Shown here piece by piece: positions 9,329-17,938 of a DNA stretch of 45,496 nt. Below the pieces are notes generated by a model. That model had not been told where the DNA came from. It saw only the letters and a list, made by a program, of their open reading frames with translations, and searched no databases. Each line of letters starts with the position of its first letter. The first letter of the stretch is position 1. Origin of the DNA: an uncultured Thermoanaerobaculum sp. (lineage in GTDB: Bacteria > Acidobacteriota > Thermoanaerobaculia > Thermoanaerobaculales > Thermoanaerobaculaceae); NCBI GenBank assembly GCA_937934115.1, contig CALHAH010000023.1:1-45496 (forward strand), read 5' to 3'. Position numbers and translations under genes: made by a program.

Positions 9329-10130
9329 TCGAAATGGAGCCCTCGGGAAGCGAGAAAACTAACGGAACTTCCAGGGTAAAGCGATGATGGATACCATGCT
9401 CCCAAAGGCCATCTTCGCCCCAACAGTCGCCGTGATCAGCACACAGAACGATGGCCGCGTCGTGAAAGTATGCCAGAAGTGGGTAAATGTGACAGTCAAT
9501 CCACTCCAAGCACGCAATCTGCCTTCTTCGAGCCTCTTGAGCGTCATTGTTTCTACCAAAGGCCTGAGCGGGATTAATATTCCTATCCCATTCGGCCTCA
9601 GGGTGCCAGTACGGAACATGTGTCTCACCTGCGTTTAAAAATGCAAAAACAGGCCGTCTGTCGCTGCGCGCTTCCTCTGCCTTCTCGATTACCCATTTGA
9701 CTTGCTGACGAACGTCCGGTAGCGGCAAAAAAAGGAACTCGTCAAAGTCCTCGGTCAACAGTTGACCGGCTGGAGTAGCTGGATCAAACCAACGGACAGC
9801 TCCAGTACCAACACAGCGGTAGCCTTGGTTTTTGAAGCCCTCCACAATAGTGCGGCCGTGCAAAAGAAAATAACCTGGATGCATACCGGGCGCGCCGCCG
9901 TTGTAAAGCCGGAAGATCCGCCCATACTTCGGATTCACAAACGGTTCTGCACGTTCGGAAATCCCGGGCGTGAAGCCTACAAAAAACGCAGCATGGGAGC
10001 CGAAGGTGAAGTGCGACGGGGCCCAGGCACGCCACACTTTGCCAATAGCCCTTACGTTTGGCAGAGCAGCCTGCGTGAACGCATCGTAGCGAGCTGAATC
10101 TAGCGTTACGAACAGGACGTCTAGCGACAT
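9321..10130 (-). CDS. Alkaline-phosphatase/sulfatase-superfamily hydrolase (STM4013-like)
   Basis: A 269-residue protein starting DVLFVTLDSARYDAF, the metal-binding entry strand of the alkaline phosphatase superfamily. Then comes APSHFTFGSHAAFFVGF, where Ser/Thr stands at the nucleophile position. The C-terminal metal site is VLCADHGDCWGEDGLWEHGIHH. The canonical sulfatase CxPxR formylglycine motif is absent, so classical sulfatase activity is unlikely; the layout resembles the STM4013/SEN3800 hydrolases. The ATG at 10130 is chosen because a perfect -10 box ends 6 nt before it and any longer frame would run through the divergent sulfotransferase gene. It is first in the minus-strand glycan operon, so it may trim or transfer a phosphate or sulfate group on the glycan. 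Confidence 0.75.
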   Translation of the reverse strand: MSLDVLFVTLDSARYDAFTQAALPNVRAIGKVWRAWAPSHFTFGSHAAFFVGFTPGISERAEPFVNPKYGRIFRLYNGGAPGMHPGYFLLHGRTIVEGFKNQGYRCVGTGAVRWFDPATPAGQLLTEDFDEFLFLPLPDVRQQVKWVIEKAEEARSDRRPVFAFLNAGETHVPYWHPEAEWDRNINPAQAFGRNNDAQEARRRQIACLEWIDCHIYPLLAYFHDAAIVLCADHGDCWGEDGLWEHGIHHRFTLEVPLVFSLPEGSISSE

Positions 10131-10165
10131 GAGCAGATTATAATTGTGCTTGATGGTCGAAGCAA
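10131..10165 (-). promoter_or_regulatory. Sigma70-type promoter of the glycan operon, leaderless
   Basis: On the minus strand TTGCTT (10160-10165) and a perfect TATAAT (10137-10142) are separated by 17 nt. Only CTGCTC lies between the -10 box and the ATG at 10130, so transcription should start at or next to the start codon. No Shine-Dalgarno sequence is possible. Confidence 0.65.
10139..10144 (+). promoter_or_regulatory. Candidate plus-strand -10 box of the sulfotransferase gene
   Basis: The octamer ATTATAAT (10137-10144) is its own reverse complement, so it also offers TATAAT on the plus strand, 8 nt before the ATG at 10153. No convincing plus-strand -35 is seen at 17 nt. Confidence 0.45.
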
Positions 10166-11025
10166 GCCGCCTCCTCATGCGAGAAGGAGAGCAACCGGTG
10201 CTTATTGCTGGAATGCACCGAAGTGGCACTTCAGCGCTCGCCGGGATGATGAGGTCGCTTGGAGTGTGGTTCGGTCCGGACGAGAACTTGCTTCCACCAG
10301 CACCGGACAACCCCTTGGGTTTTTTCGAACACCGTGAAATCGTGGCACTTAACGTTGAGCTTTTACGAACCCTCGGCAGAACTAGCGATGACCCGCACCT
10401 TCCCTTTCCACCGGTGTGGCACACCCAAAGCTCCCTTTCCCAGCTTATTGAGCGAGCTTGTTCGATCTTGCTCCGGGACTTGTGCGGGCGACCGGTATGG
10501 GCCTGGAAAGATCCTCGAAATTGTCTTACATTATCATTCTGGTTGCATCTGGTGCCTAATGCCAAAGTTATTTTGATTTACCGTGATCCTTTGGAGGTTG
10601 CAGCGTCTTTGCAACGCCGGGGCAGGTACACGTTGGAATGGGGTCTTTACCTTTGGGCAGCCTACCATTGGTCGTTCGTCACCTCATTGCGGGCTTCGGT
10701 TTCGCCATGTGTCGTGAGTTACCACGACCTACTGCATGCACCCAAAGAAACAACGTGGCGGGTGTTGCAGTTTATTGGTGGCTTCTCGCTTGGTGTGGAG
10801 GATGCGCCCCGAGATTGTTTCTCTATCAGAACCTCGCTTTATCGGAATAGACGCCGCGAGCTTAGCTGGCCCCGGACTATAAGCCCACTGCGTTTTCGGA
10901 TCGCCGTCATGGTGCTCAGGGCAACGGCGGCAACAGGCGGCTCCCGAATGGTGCGCCTGCTTCCCCGCGTTTTGAATCCGTGGGCACTTGTACCGCCAGC
11001 CGGCATTAACCGGTTTTGTAGCTAG
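10153..11025 (+). CDS. Sulfotransferase family protein
   Basis: A 290-residue cytoplasmic protein with the PAPS-binding P-loop-like motif GMHRSGTSALAGMM near the N-terminus. It also has the family's NPLGFFEHREIVALN stretch, an AWKDPRNCLTL core and the IYRDPLEVAASLQRRG motif that contacts the 3'-phosphate of PAPS. It probably transfers sulfate from PAPS to a carbohydrate hydroxyl. It is divergent from the glycan operon and shares its promoter region; a PAPS synthetase fusion lies at 17939-19663. ATG 10153 is chosen over ATG 10177 because the candidate -10 box lies 8 nt upstream. Neither start has a Shine-Dalgarno site. The acceptor is unknown. Confidence 0.8.
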   Translation: MVEASRLLMREGEQPVLIAGMHRSGTSALAGMMRSLGVWFGPDENLLPPAPDNPLGFFEHREIVALNVELLRTLGRTSDDPHLPFPPVWHTQSSLSQLIERACSILLRDLCGRPVWAWKDPRNCLTLSFWLHLVPNAKVILIYRDPLEVAASLQRRGRYTLEWGLYLWAAYHWSFVTSLRASVSPCVVSYHDLLHAPKETTWRVLQFIGGFSLGVEDAPRDCFSIRTSLYRNRRRELSWPRTISPLRFRIAVMVLRATAATGGSRMVRLLPRVLNPWALVPPAGINRFCS

Positions 11026-11842
11026 CGGAAAAAAGATCAACGCGAGGCATTTTGGAAACGATCTGTGAATCACCCGTTTCCACTCTGCTCATTTGCCTCT
11101 GTCGAATCGTGGTGATTCGTCGTGCTGTTCGCCCTTTTGTGGCTCTGCCTCAACCTAGGGGGCTAGGTTGGTCAGGATGAAATTCCAGAGTCAAGTTTTG
11201 CGTTTACTTCGTCAGTTGACCATTCCCACGAAAGAGTTACCGGCGGGTACCGGGCCCTCCTAGCAGCGCTCGTTACCAATCAAACTCTTTGGGAGATGAG
11301 TTTTGGCCCTGCAGGTTTACGGGCACCAGCGCGCAAAATCGAAATAGCTTTAACGACGGTTCGGCTCCGGGGGAGCGCATGGATACACCGGTAATTCAAG
11401 ATGGGGCAGCGACCTTAGGAGTACGGTGGCGACCTTCGGGGAAAAGCCGCGGGGCCGCGCAGTGCAGTGGCGGCGTGCCGGCGCAGCTTGCATAAGGCTA
11501 GGAAGCTGATATTTACCGTGTTTACCAATATTTCAGGAACGTGTTGCCGAACCGCCTTTACTGCGAGAGGCGACGCCAAAGCCCGCCACAATGTCAATCC
11601 GGTAGCTGAGGGCAGCGCCACAAACTGCCTCTCAGCGTGACCTTTGGCCCAACAATGTGGCTGGTGCGACCATCTTTGGCCTCTTGGTGGCTGTCTGCCA
11701 CCCACGAAGCAGGCAATCGAGGAACATCCACGATTGCAAGGTTTACATTTTTCACGACAGCCACGGTGGTACGCCGAAAGCCTCTTACGTCCGCGAAGAG
11801 GCTCGCCAAGAGTTTAATATGCGGCGAAACGGTTTCTTACTC
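11026..11842. other. Gene-poor stretch, no recognisable gene
   Basis: About 800 nt between the sulfotransferase and the terminator of the SLH gene. Short open frames exist on both strands (for example 11594-11809 minus) but none shows a recognisable motif, a ribosome-binding site or codon use like the neighbours. It may be decayed coding sequence. The only clear structure is the hairpin at 11151-11170. Confidence 0.5.
11151..11170 (+). terminator. Perfect hairpin downstream of the sulfotransferase gene
   Basis: CAACCTAG and CTAGGTTG pair perfectly over 8 bp around a GGGG loop, 126 nt past the sulfotransferase stop. There is no U-tract, so it is either a weak or factor-dependent terminator or an unrelated palindrome. 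Confidence 0.3.
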
Positions 11843-11870
11843 AAAAAAAAAACCGGGCCCGAAGGCCCGG
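11842..11870 (-). terminator. Rho-independent terminator of the SLH gene
   Basis: Read on the minus strand, CCGGGCC, a TTCG loop and GGCCCGG form a 7-bp GC stem followed directly by ten T residues, 27 nt past the stop codon at 11897. The UUCG tetraloop and long U-tract make this a textbook intrinsic terminator. Confidence 0.95.
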
Positions 11871-11896
11871 CTTTATGTTGGTGCCGTTGTGGCGTC

Positions 11897-14800
11897 CTAA
11901 GGGCAGGTCGGGATGTTCCAGTTCCGCACTACGAACTTCGCCATGGAAGCGCGAGAGAGAGCATCAGTGGGGCAGTACAAAAGCGGCGTAGCGCTGCAGC
12001 CATCGGTGACCCCGCGGTTATACAGGTCCTCGATCCATTTCACAGCAAAACCACTGGGACAGGGTACATCGGCGAACAGGCCAACGCACGGTGGCGGCGT
12101 ATAACCGGAGGGCTCCTTCGCTTTGATAAGGAAGACGGCCATTTGCGCGCGATCTACCACTTGATCCGGGCAATAGCGAAGGGGATTGGTGCCGCAGCCA
12201 CTGGTGATGCCCTTGTTGTAGAGGTCCTCGATCCAGTCAGCGTTGGGTGTGTTTTCGCAGTCCACGTCGGCAAAGATGCCCTGGCATGGGGGTGGCGCGT
12301 ACGTGTTGCCGTAGCGACCGAGGAGCAACCAACGGGCCATAGTCCCGCGCGTGATCAGTACGCCTGGATTGAAGTTACCGCCAAAACCTTGGGTAATCTT
12401 CGCTCCGGCGAGAGCATGAATGTTCTTGTCACCCGGGTACCCCTGCGGAATGTCATTGAAGGCGCGGTAGAAGCAGACGGAGGGGTTGGTGACGGGGTAC
12501 GCGCTGTCGTGAATGACGTTGATGGTGGCGCGCTGGGATCCGTAGATGGGTGGGCAGGTGCTGGTGGCTTGGAAGTGGGCATCCACGGCTACTTGGGAGT
12601 TGGCGGGTACCTGACCGGAAGCGGGGGTGAGGGTGAGCCAGCAAACGCCGCCGGCAAAGCTCTTAATGGCAAGAGCGTCCACTTCAGCTCCACCGGGGAA
12701 GGCTCCCACCAAGGTGGACGCACCGGTGGTGGTGTCAATGACGCGCAGCGCGCCCGAGGTACTGAAGGAAGCCCAGTAAAGTGTGCCGGTGACATCGTCG
12801 AAGTCCATGCCTTGGGCGAAGTTGGCGTTGATACCCACGGGGCCAACAACGGTGCCTGCGCCGGTGGCGGGATCAATACGGACCAGGTTGTCGTTGACGA
12901 TATCCACGGCGTAGAGCCACTGACCGGCTGGGTCTATGGCCAGGTTAATAGCGCAGGGTGCGTTGGTAATGGTGCCAATGAGGGTGGCGGCGCCGGTGTT
13001 CTTGTCAATGGTGTAAAGCGAGGAGCTGGAACAATCGCTTGCCGAAGCGTACACGGTACCGGTCACCGAAGCTGCCATACCGGTCCACACGTGGCCGAAG
13101 GAAGGCACTGCGGGACCGACGATGGTACGAGCCCCCGTGGCGGTGTTCAGGTACGCCAGTTGATTGTTGCTGTAGTCGAGAACGTAGAGTTTGCTGAAGT
13201 CGCCGAGAATAAAGTCGCCACCAAAGTCGGCATTGGGGTCGGGGCCCACCACGCTGGCGGTCCCGGGAACCGTGATATCTGGCCAGTACCTCAGTTGGTC
13301 ATTGGACAAATCAACGCCGTAAGCCTCCACGCTGGTGAGGTACGGCTTGATGATCTTGCCGTAGGTGGGCGGGTTCACCACCGGTGCACGGCCAAGGGAA
13401 GAAGGCCCACTGGGAGCGTTGCCCGGGGTGATGGGTGAGAGGTGGGGCCAGGTGGTAGCTTGCGGGATGACGAACAGCTGGTAGTTAACCGGCATGCCGC
13501 CTTGGTTGGTGAGGTTCAAGGTTTGATGCTCGTCTTGGCCGGTGTACAAGCGGGAGAACAGGGACGTGGGGCTCACCACCAGCCACCCTGAGGGCAAGGC
13601 AAAGTTAATTTGGTACGTGGTGTTGGGCGGCAGGATGGCGCTGGCGTTGGCAGGCCCGTAGCCGGTCTTGGTGGCGGTGAAGGTGCGCGTGGCGGGACCG
13701 TAACCGGGCTGGGGCACAAAGAGCCAGTAGAAACCATCGGGGAGGTTGTTGTCCTGCGGCGTGGCGAAGCTCTGAGCGGTGCGGCCCGTCTCGTTGTTGG
13801 TAATGGTGGCGCCGTTTACGGGTAGACCCGTGTTTTGGTCGGTGACAAACCCTGCCACCAAGGTACCGGGTACCGGCGAACAAATGAACGTGGGGTTGTC
13901 GGGGATGGGTGGGGTGCCACCGGTGCCCAGCAAGAACTCCACGTTGTCAATGTGCACGTCGTTGCCGAAACCGCTGATGCCCAAAAGCCCCACGTAAATG
14001 GCCCCTGTGGCGCCGGTAAGCTCCACCAAGTGGTACTTCCAGCCCGTGCTGCCGTCGACACGGTAGATGGGTGCGCCGGCGTTGGTCCACGTGCTGCCAT
14101 CGGTGGAGTACTGCACCTGCAGGCGGTCCTGCGCGCCGGAATACTGCGTATCGTGGTACATCCAAAAGCCTACAAAGCCCGTTTGTCCAGAGGGAATGGT
14201 ATCCGTGGTGGTCTTGTACAGCCGGGTGGAGCTACCCGATGAAGCAGTATAAGAATTGAAGTACGCCAAATTGGGTGCAGAGTAAGGCGGCTGCCCCGCA
14301 GGGTGCACCGTGCCCGTAGCCGTCCTCCAGTCCCCCGCGGTGCCGTTCACATCCACCTGCGCCCAGCCGGTGGGAAGGTTAGGTACCGTGGCACCGTCAA
14401 AGTTTTCCACCCACTGCAAGGCCGGTGGTGGTGGCGGCACAGCCGGCTGCTGCGTGCGCACGTTGTCAATGTACCAGTACCACGCCCAGCTGCCGGAGAC
14501 GTAACGGAAGCGCAGCTTCACCGTTTGTCCCGCGTAGGCAGCGAGGTTCACGGTTTGCGGAAGGTTGTTAGTGGAACTAAACGTGAGGAGGTTTGTCCAC
14601 GAACTACACGGGGCGACGCAAATGTCCACGTAGCCGCGGTCGCTAGTGTAAAGAGCCCTAAACCAGTGATTGAACACCAGCTCGCGGGGTGTGGCGGGCA
14701 TTTGAATCCATGGGGTCACCAGCGCCGTGTCGAAAGGCCCAGAACCGCTGCCGGCCGCATCGGAGTCAGCGCCGGCGGCGTAGCCGGACCCACCTGGGAC

Positions 14801-17098
14801 CACGTTGGCGCGGCCCCACTGGTCGTTGCGCCGCCAGTTGTTGTTGGTGTTGGCGTTGTAAACCTCCACTTTCCACCCACTGGGCGGGAACGGACCCTCA
14901 AAGTCTTCATTAAGCCCACCTTGCAGGACGCAGCTTATCCAGTCCGCTTGACCGTCATCCACCAGGAAGAAGTTTTCCGTTTGCCCGCTGGGGTGCAACG
15001 TGATGCTGCGAGCCCCTGGCAGGTAGCCGGAGATTTGCGGGGTTACTTCAATGTCGTAGTTCACCAGGGCCGGCAGAGCCGTGAACTCGTAGTACCCGTT
15101 AAAGGGGTTGGTGAAGGTTTGCGCCACCGGGTTGTTTTGGTATTTCACCACAACCTTTGCGTACAAAGGCCAACCGTGGGCTTGACCCATGACGAAGCCA
15201 TCCAAATCGGCGGTGGCCGTGGGGGTGAGGGCCACATCCAGGGTGATGTCGTCGCCGTTGTTAACCACCACGTTGTTTTGCGTGTAGGGGCTGTAGCCAA
15301 AAGCCGAGAACGTGATGTTGTAGGTATCCGGTGGCAGCGTGAGGGAGTACTGGCCCAAATTGTTGGTGGAGGTGGAGTAGGTTCCCGTTCCCACGGCGGT
15401 CACCAAAGCGTTTTGAATGGGGTTGGAGGTCATGGAGTTGGTAACGGTGCCGTGGACCACACCGGAAGGCCCCGCCACACAGGAGGGCATCTTGAAGCTG
15501 GCAATGAAGGTGGACCAAAGGAAAGACCCCGAGGCTCGCCCGTACTCTTGCGCAGTCCAGAACGTGCACTGATCAGTGGGGTCAACACTCAAGGTGGAGT
15601 AGTCACCCCAGCGGTTGCCACCGCTTTGATAACCCGTACCCACTTTGTAAATAACTTCGTTTCCTAGAGTTCCCAACGGATCGCTAGCGTCACGGCAGGC
15701 GTAAGCGGCTGATGGGTACATGCTGCTGGAGGAAATGGTATAGGCCACGCAAATGTTGCCGGAGTTGTCCATGGCTGCGGAACCCATCCACCGGTGGTTG
15801 GCATCGGGGGCGTAAGTGCCCTCTTGGTAAACGAACCACCCCGTGCCGGTGTTACGCAGCTCCCGCCAGTGAACACCGGCGTGATCCTGGCCATTGGCGT
15901 CCACGGTTTGCGTGGTGACCATGGCTTGGTACGTACCAAAATCCCGGTACTGGATGCGGTACATGAGGCGATCGGAAAGGGCATCCAGTCTTTGCGTGGT
16001 TCCCAACTGCGGGATGCAGTTGCGGCTGTAGCCGCACATGTTGGAGTCGACGTTGGCGGTATAAAGAATTTGGTTGGGTTGGCCGCCGATACCAAAGGTG
16101 GAGTTGCCCGGTGTGTTCCAATCAGGGGTGAAGTACCAAATTCGCAAAGCGTCCTGAGGATCACCAAGCCATGCCGCCTCGTCCCACTCCACGAAGATCC
16201 CCGGGGGCGTGCCGGTAATAGGACCCTCCAGGTGCGCGGGGAACATGTTGCCGAAGTTGGGATTAACAGAGAAGAGGTCAAAGTAAATTACTGCCGGATT
16301 GGGCTGGCCCGCGACCATCTTGGCCTTTTCCAGGCCCAGCGCGCCGGCCCCGCCCCAGTTCTGAAGGTTCAAGAACTGGTTGAACCCCACGTAGTAGGCG
16401 TCGTGCCACACACCCACCTTGGGGTAATCGGGGAACTTGTTGTTGGTGAACACGTACTCCCATCGGTAATAGCTGCCGGCAGGGTCGTTGGTGGTAGAAA
16501 GGGCAATACAGAGACGGTAAGGGCTTTCGGTGGAAAACTGCTGCACAAACCAGCGGTCGGCCAAATGGTCGTAAAGGACGATGGGGTCACCATCGTTGTC
16601 GCTCTGGCAGGGCCCTCCAAAACCTGCCCAAAAGGCGTTGCCGGGGAGAGGGTTCGGCAGAACGGGGCTGCCCGTTGCCTTATCGTAAATTTGGAACACC
16701 AGGTTGACCCACTCGAAGTAGTGGCTGGGACCCACGTCCCCCTGGGTGTCCGGGGGCATCACCCGGTAACCCAGTACGGCTTGGTTGTGGTCACTATCCA
16801 AGCCCTGGAAGGTCAAAAGCGGGTTTGGGGTGCTCAAGCGCCCGGGGAAGTTTTGAACGGTGTCGTACCTGCCACCCGCACCCGCCTGCACCTTGGGGAT
16901 GGTGCGGTTGACGATTTCCCGAGGCTTGCCCATCTCCGCCGGCTTGCCAACCTTCACGTCCCGCAAGGGCTGGGAAACGTCGAACTTGGTTGGATAGAAA
17001 ACCTGGGGCTTCAGCGGTTCTGGGTTTGCTGCCAAGACAGGCAACGCCCCCATTGCCACAAAGCCCAGGACTACTAACGAAATCACGGTTTTTTTCAT
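11897..17098 (-). CDS. Secreted multidomain protein with C-terminal SLH repeats
   Basis: A 1733-residue exported protein. Residues 1-23 are a signal peptide (KK, hydrophobic core, cleavage after VLA). Residues 100-540 form a large domain, with DTQGDVG and YDHLADRWFVQQF, of the kind seen in bacterial surface proteins. Residues 545-630 and about 1080-1165 are carboxypeptidase-regulatory-like beta-sandwiches. Residues 728-885 and 895-1060 look like two jelly-roll lectin-type domains (YWYIDNVR, NDVHIDNVEF). Residues 1260-1485 form a beta-propeller (repeated YTIDKNTGAATLIGT-like blades). Residues 1545-1733 hold three S-layer-homology repeats, each ending RxxMAxxL/V and containing paired Cys (C...YCP). 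SLH repeats anchor proteins to cell-wall or surface polymers, often pyruvylated ones. The ATG follows GAGGAGGT at 5-6 nt, and a strong terminator follows the gene. Confidence 0.85.
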   Translation of the reverse strand: MKKTVISLVVLGFVAMGALPVLAANPEPLKPQVFYPTKFDVSQPLRDVKVGKPAEMGKPREIVNRTIPKVQAGAGGRYDTVQNFPGRLSTPNPLLTFQGLDSDHNQAVLGYRVMPPDTQGDVGPSHYFEWVNLVFQIYDKATGSPVLPNPLPGNAFWAGFGGPCQSDNDGDPIVLYDHLADRWFVQQFSTESPYRLCIALSTTNDPAGSYYRWEYVFTNNKFPDYPKVGVWHDAYYVGFNQFLNLQNWGGAGALGLEKAKMVAGQPNPAVIYFDLFSVNPNFGNMFPAHLEGPITGTPPGIFVEWDEAAWLGDPQDALRIWYFTPDWNTPGNSTFGIGGQPNQILYTANVDSNMCGYSRNCIPQLGTTQRLDALSDRLMYRIQYRDFGTYQAMVTTQTVDANGQDHAGVHWRELRNTGTGWFVYQEGTYAPDANHRWMGSAAMDNSGNICVAYTISSSSMYPSAAYACRDASDPLGTLGNEVIYKVGTGYQSGGNRWGDYSTLSVDPTDQCTFWTAQEYGRASGSFLWSTFIASFKMPSCVAGPSGVVHGTVTNSMTSNPIQNALVTAVGTGTYSTSTNNLGQYSLTLPPDTYNITFSAFGYSPYTQNNVVVNNGDDITLDVALTPTATADLDGFVMGQAHGWPLYAKVVVKYQNNPVAQTFTNPFNGYYEFTALPALVNYDIEVTPQISGYLPGARSITLHPSGQTENFFLVDDGQADWISCVLQGGLNEDFEGPFPPSGWKVEVYNANTNNNWRRNDQWGRANVVPGGSGYAAGADSDAAGSGSGPFDTALVTPWIQMPATPRELVFNHWFRALYTSDRGYVDICVAPCSSWTNLLTFSSTNNLPQTVNLAAYAGQTVKLRFRYVSGSWAWYWYIDNVRTQQPAVPPPPPALQWVENFDGATVPNLPTGWAQVDVNGTAGDWRTATGTVHPAGQPPYSAPNLAYFNSYTASSGSSTRLYKTTTDTIPSGQTGFVGFWMYHDTQYSGAQDRLQVQYSTDGSTWTNAGAPIYRVDGSTGWKYHLVELTGATGAIYVGLLGISGFGNDVHIDNVEFLLGTGGTPPIPDNPTFICSPVPGTLVAGFVTDQNTGLPVNGATITNNETGRTAQSFATPQDNNLPDGFYWLFVPQPGYGPATRTFTATKTGYGPANASAILPPNTTYQINFALPSGWLVVSPTSLFSRLYTGQDEHQTLNLTNQGGMPVNYQLFVIPQATTWPHLSPITPGNAPSGPSSLGRAPVVNPPTYGKIIKPYLTSVEAYGVDLSNDQLRYWPDITVPGTASVVGPDPNADFGGDFILGDFSKLYVLDYSNNQLAYLNTATGARTIVGPAVPSFGHVWTGMAASVTGTVYASASDCSSSSLYTIDKNTGAATLIGTITNAPCAINLAIDPAGQWLYAVDIVNDNLVRIDPATGAGTVVGPVGINANFAQGMDFDDVTGTLYWASFSTSGALRVIDTTTGASTLVGAFPGGAEVDALAIKSFAGGVCWLTLTPASGQVPANSQVAVDAHFQATSTCPPIYGSQRATINVIHDSAYPVTNPSVCFYRAFNDIPQGYPGDKNIHALAGAKITQGFGGNFNPGVLITRGTMARWLLLGRYGNTYAPPPCQGIFADVDCENTPNADWIEDLYNKGITSGCGTNPLRYCPDQVVDRAQMAVFLIKAKEPSGYTPPPCVGLFADVPCPSGFAVKWIEDLYNRGVTDGCSATPLLYCPTDALSRASMAKFVVRNWNIPTCP

Positions 17099-17111
17099 GC
17101 ATTACCTCCTC
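17099..17111 (-). promoter_or_regulatory. Strong ribosome-binding site of the SLH gene
   Basis: On the minus strand GAGGAGGTAATGC immediately precedes the ATG at 17098, an almost perfect anti-Shine-Dalgarno match. It contrasts with the several genes here that have no ribosome-binding site at all. No convincing promoter was found upstream. Confidence 0.8.
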
Positions 17112-17414
17112 GCTCAAGCTGACATCGTTCCTAGCAGCGGCATTAGCTTTGAAAAAGCGTACCACCAACTGTTTAGGATCAAGGTGGTGCCCGTCCCCAG
17201 CCGCACGTGTTCATAGCCACCCTTTCTTTACGTTGCGGTCAAGGCCTTTTTTGGTCCCTGCCGTGCCGTCAGCCAAAACCTTTGAAGCGGCCGCTTGCGG
17301 AAAGCTTTTTCCGTTTCCCATCGGCCCTTGCCGTCTTGGCCTCGGTCCCACGACCCACCCTACGCGCCGAGGTTGCAAGTATTATGCTCCCAAGGATGGC
17401 CCTTTGTCAAGGGG

Positions 17415-17740
17415 GGTGTCTTCGCCCATGACTTTTGCCACGCCTTGGTGGATTCGGAGAAAACCTGGATAGGGGTTTTGCGTTTCCCGACGTGATGGGG
17501 GAGTTGGGTGTCTGCGCGCATGAGGAACTGGGCGAGCTTGCGGCTTCTAGGTCCAAGGCGGTGAAGAGGAGATTAAGGTTGTAGTTGATGCACATGGCCT
17601 CAAGGGTGCGGCTTGCCCGCTCCACGAAGGGGTTTTCCTTGGGCAAGCCCAAGGTGAGGGAAGAAGTGTTGGAGACCGAAGGCTTGCAGGACTTTTTCGA
17701 ACTCCCCGGCGAACTCGGAAAGGTTTTGGGGCCTCGCCTC
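17415..17740 (-). pseudogene. Fossil transposase (rve/integrase-core, IS481-like)
   Basis: Joining three minus-strand frames gives the C-terminal half of a DDE transposase. SEFAGEFEKVLQAFGLQHFF comes first (matching the second catalytic Asp region). Then, one frame over, LPKENPFVERASRTLEAM (the final catalytic Glu helix, normally N-x-x-VER-x-HRT) and LNLLFTALDLEA. Another shift near 17545 leads to KLAQFLMRADTQLPHHVGK and KTPIQVF (normally YNxxRPHxxLGxxTPxQ). There are at least two frameshifts and no N-terminal half. It lies between the SLH gene and the PAPS synthetase gene and directly abuts the palindromic repeat block at 17741. Confidence 0.7.
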
Positions 17741-17915
17741 TGTGGGGCCGCCGCGGAGAAATGTGGGGCCGGCGCGAAGAGATGTGGGGCCGGCGCTCCT
17801 GCGCCGGCTATTAACGCTTTTCGTTTTCAATCCGCGCGGAGCGCGGGTTTCACATTCTGTTCTTAGTGGGGCCGCCGGTTATCAGACGCCTGGGGCAGGG
17901 CCTGGCTGCCCCACA
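17741..17915. repeat. GTGGGGC repeat and hairpin block
   Basis: TGTGGGGCCGSCG recurs at 17741, 17762 and 17783 with an exact 21-nt period, and GTGGGGCCGCCGG again from about 17866. Three perfect hairpins follow: GCCGGCGC/GCGCCGGC (17789-17808), CCGCGC/GCGCGG (17832-17846) and TGGGGCAG/CTGCCCCA (17891-17913). TGTGGGGC at the left and GCCCCACA at the right end (17908-17915) form 8-bp terminal inverted repeats. It could be a small non-autonomous or REP-like element, or transcription-terminating structure 3' of the gene ending at 17939. Confidence 0.55.
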
Positions 17916-17938
17916 CAAAGGAAGGTAAGCGCGGGGGG

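Noticed and set aside
10131-10565. 145-residue N-terminal extension of the hydrolase gene
   Set aside because: It is antisense to the sulfotransferase gene, has no domain-like sequence and lies upstream of the promoter.
11657-16000. Long plus-strand open frames opposite the SLH gene
   Set aside because: They are Gly/Val-rich shadows of a GC-rich gene with clear signal peptide, ribosome-binding site and terminator on the minus strand.
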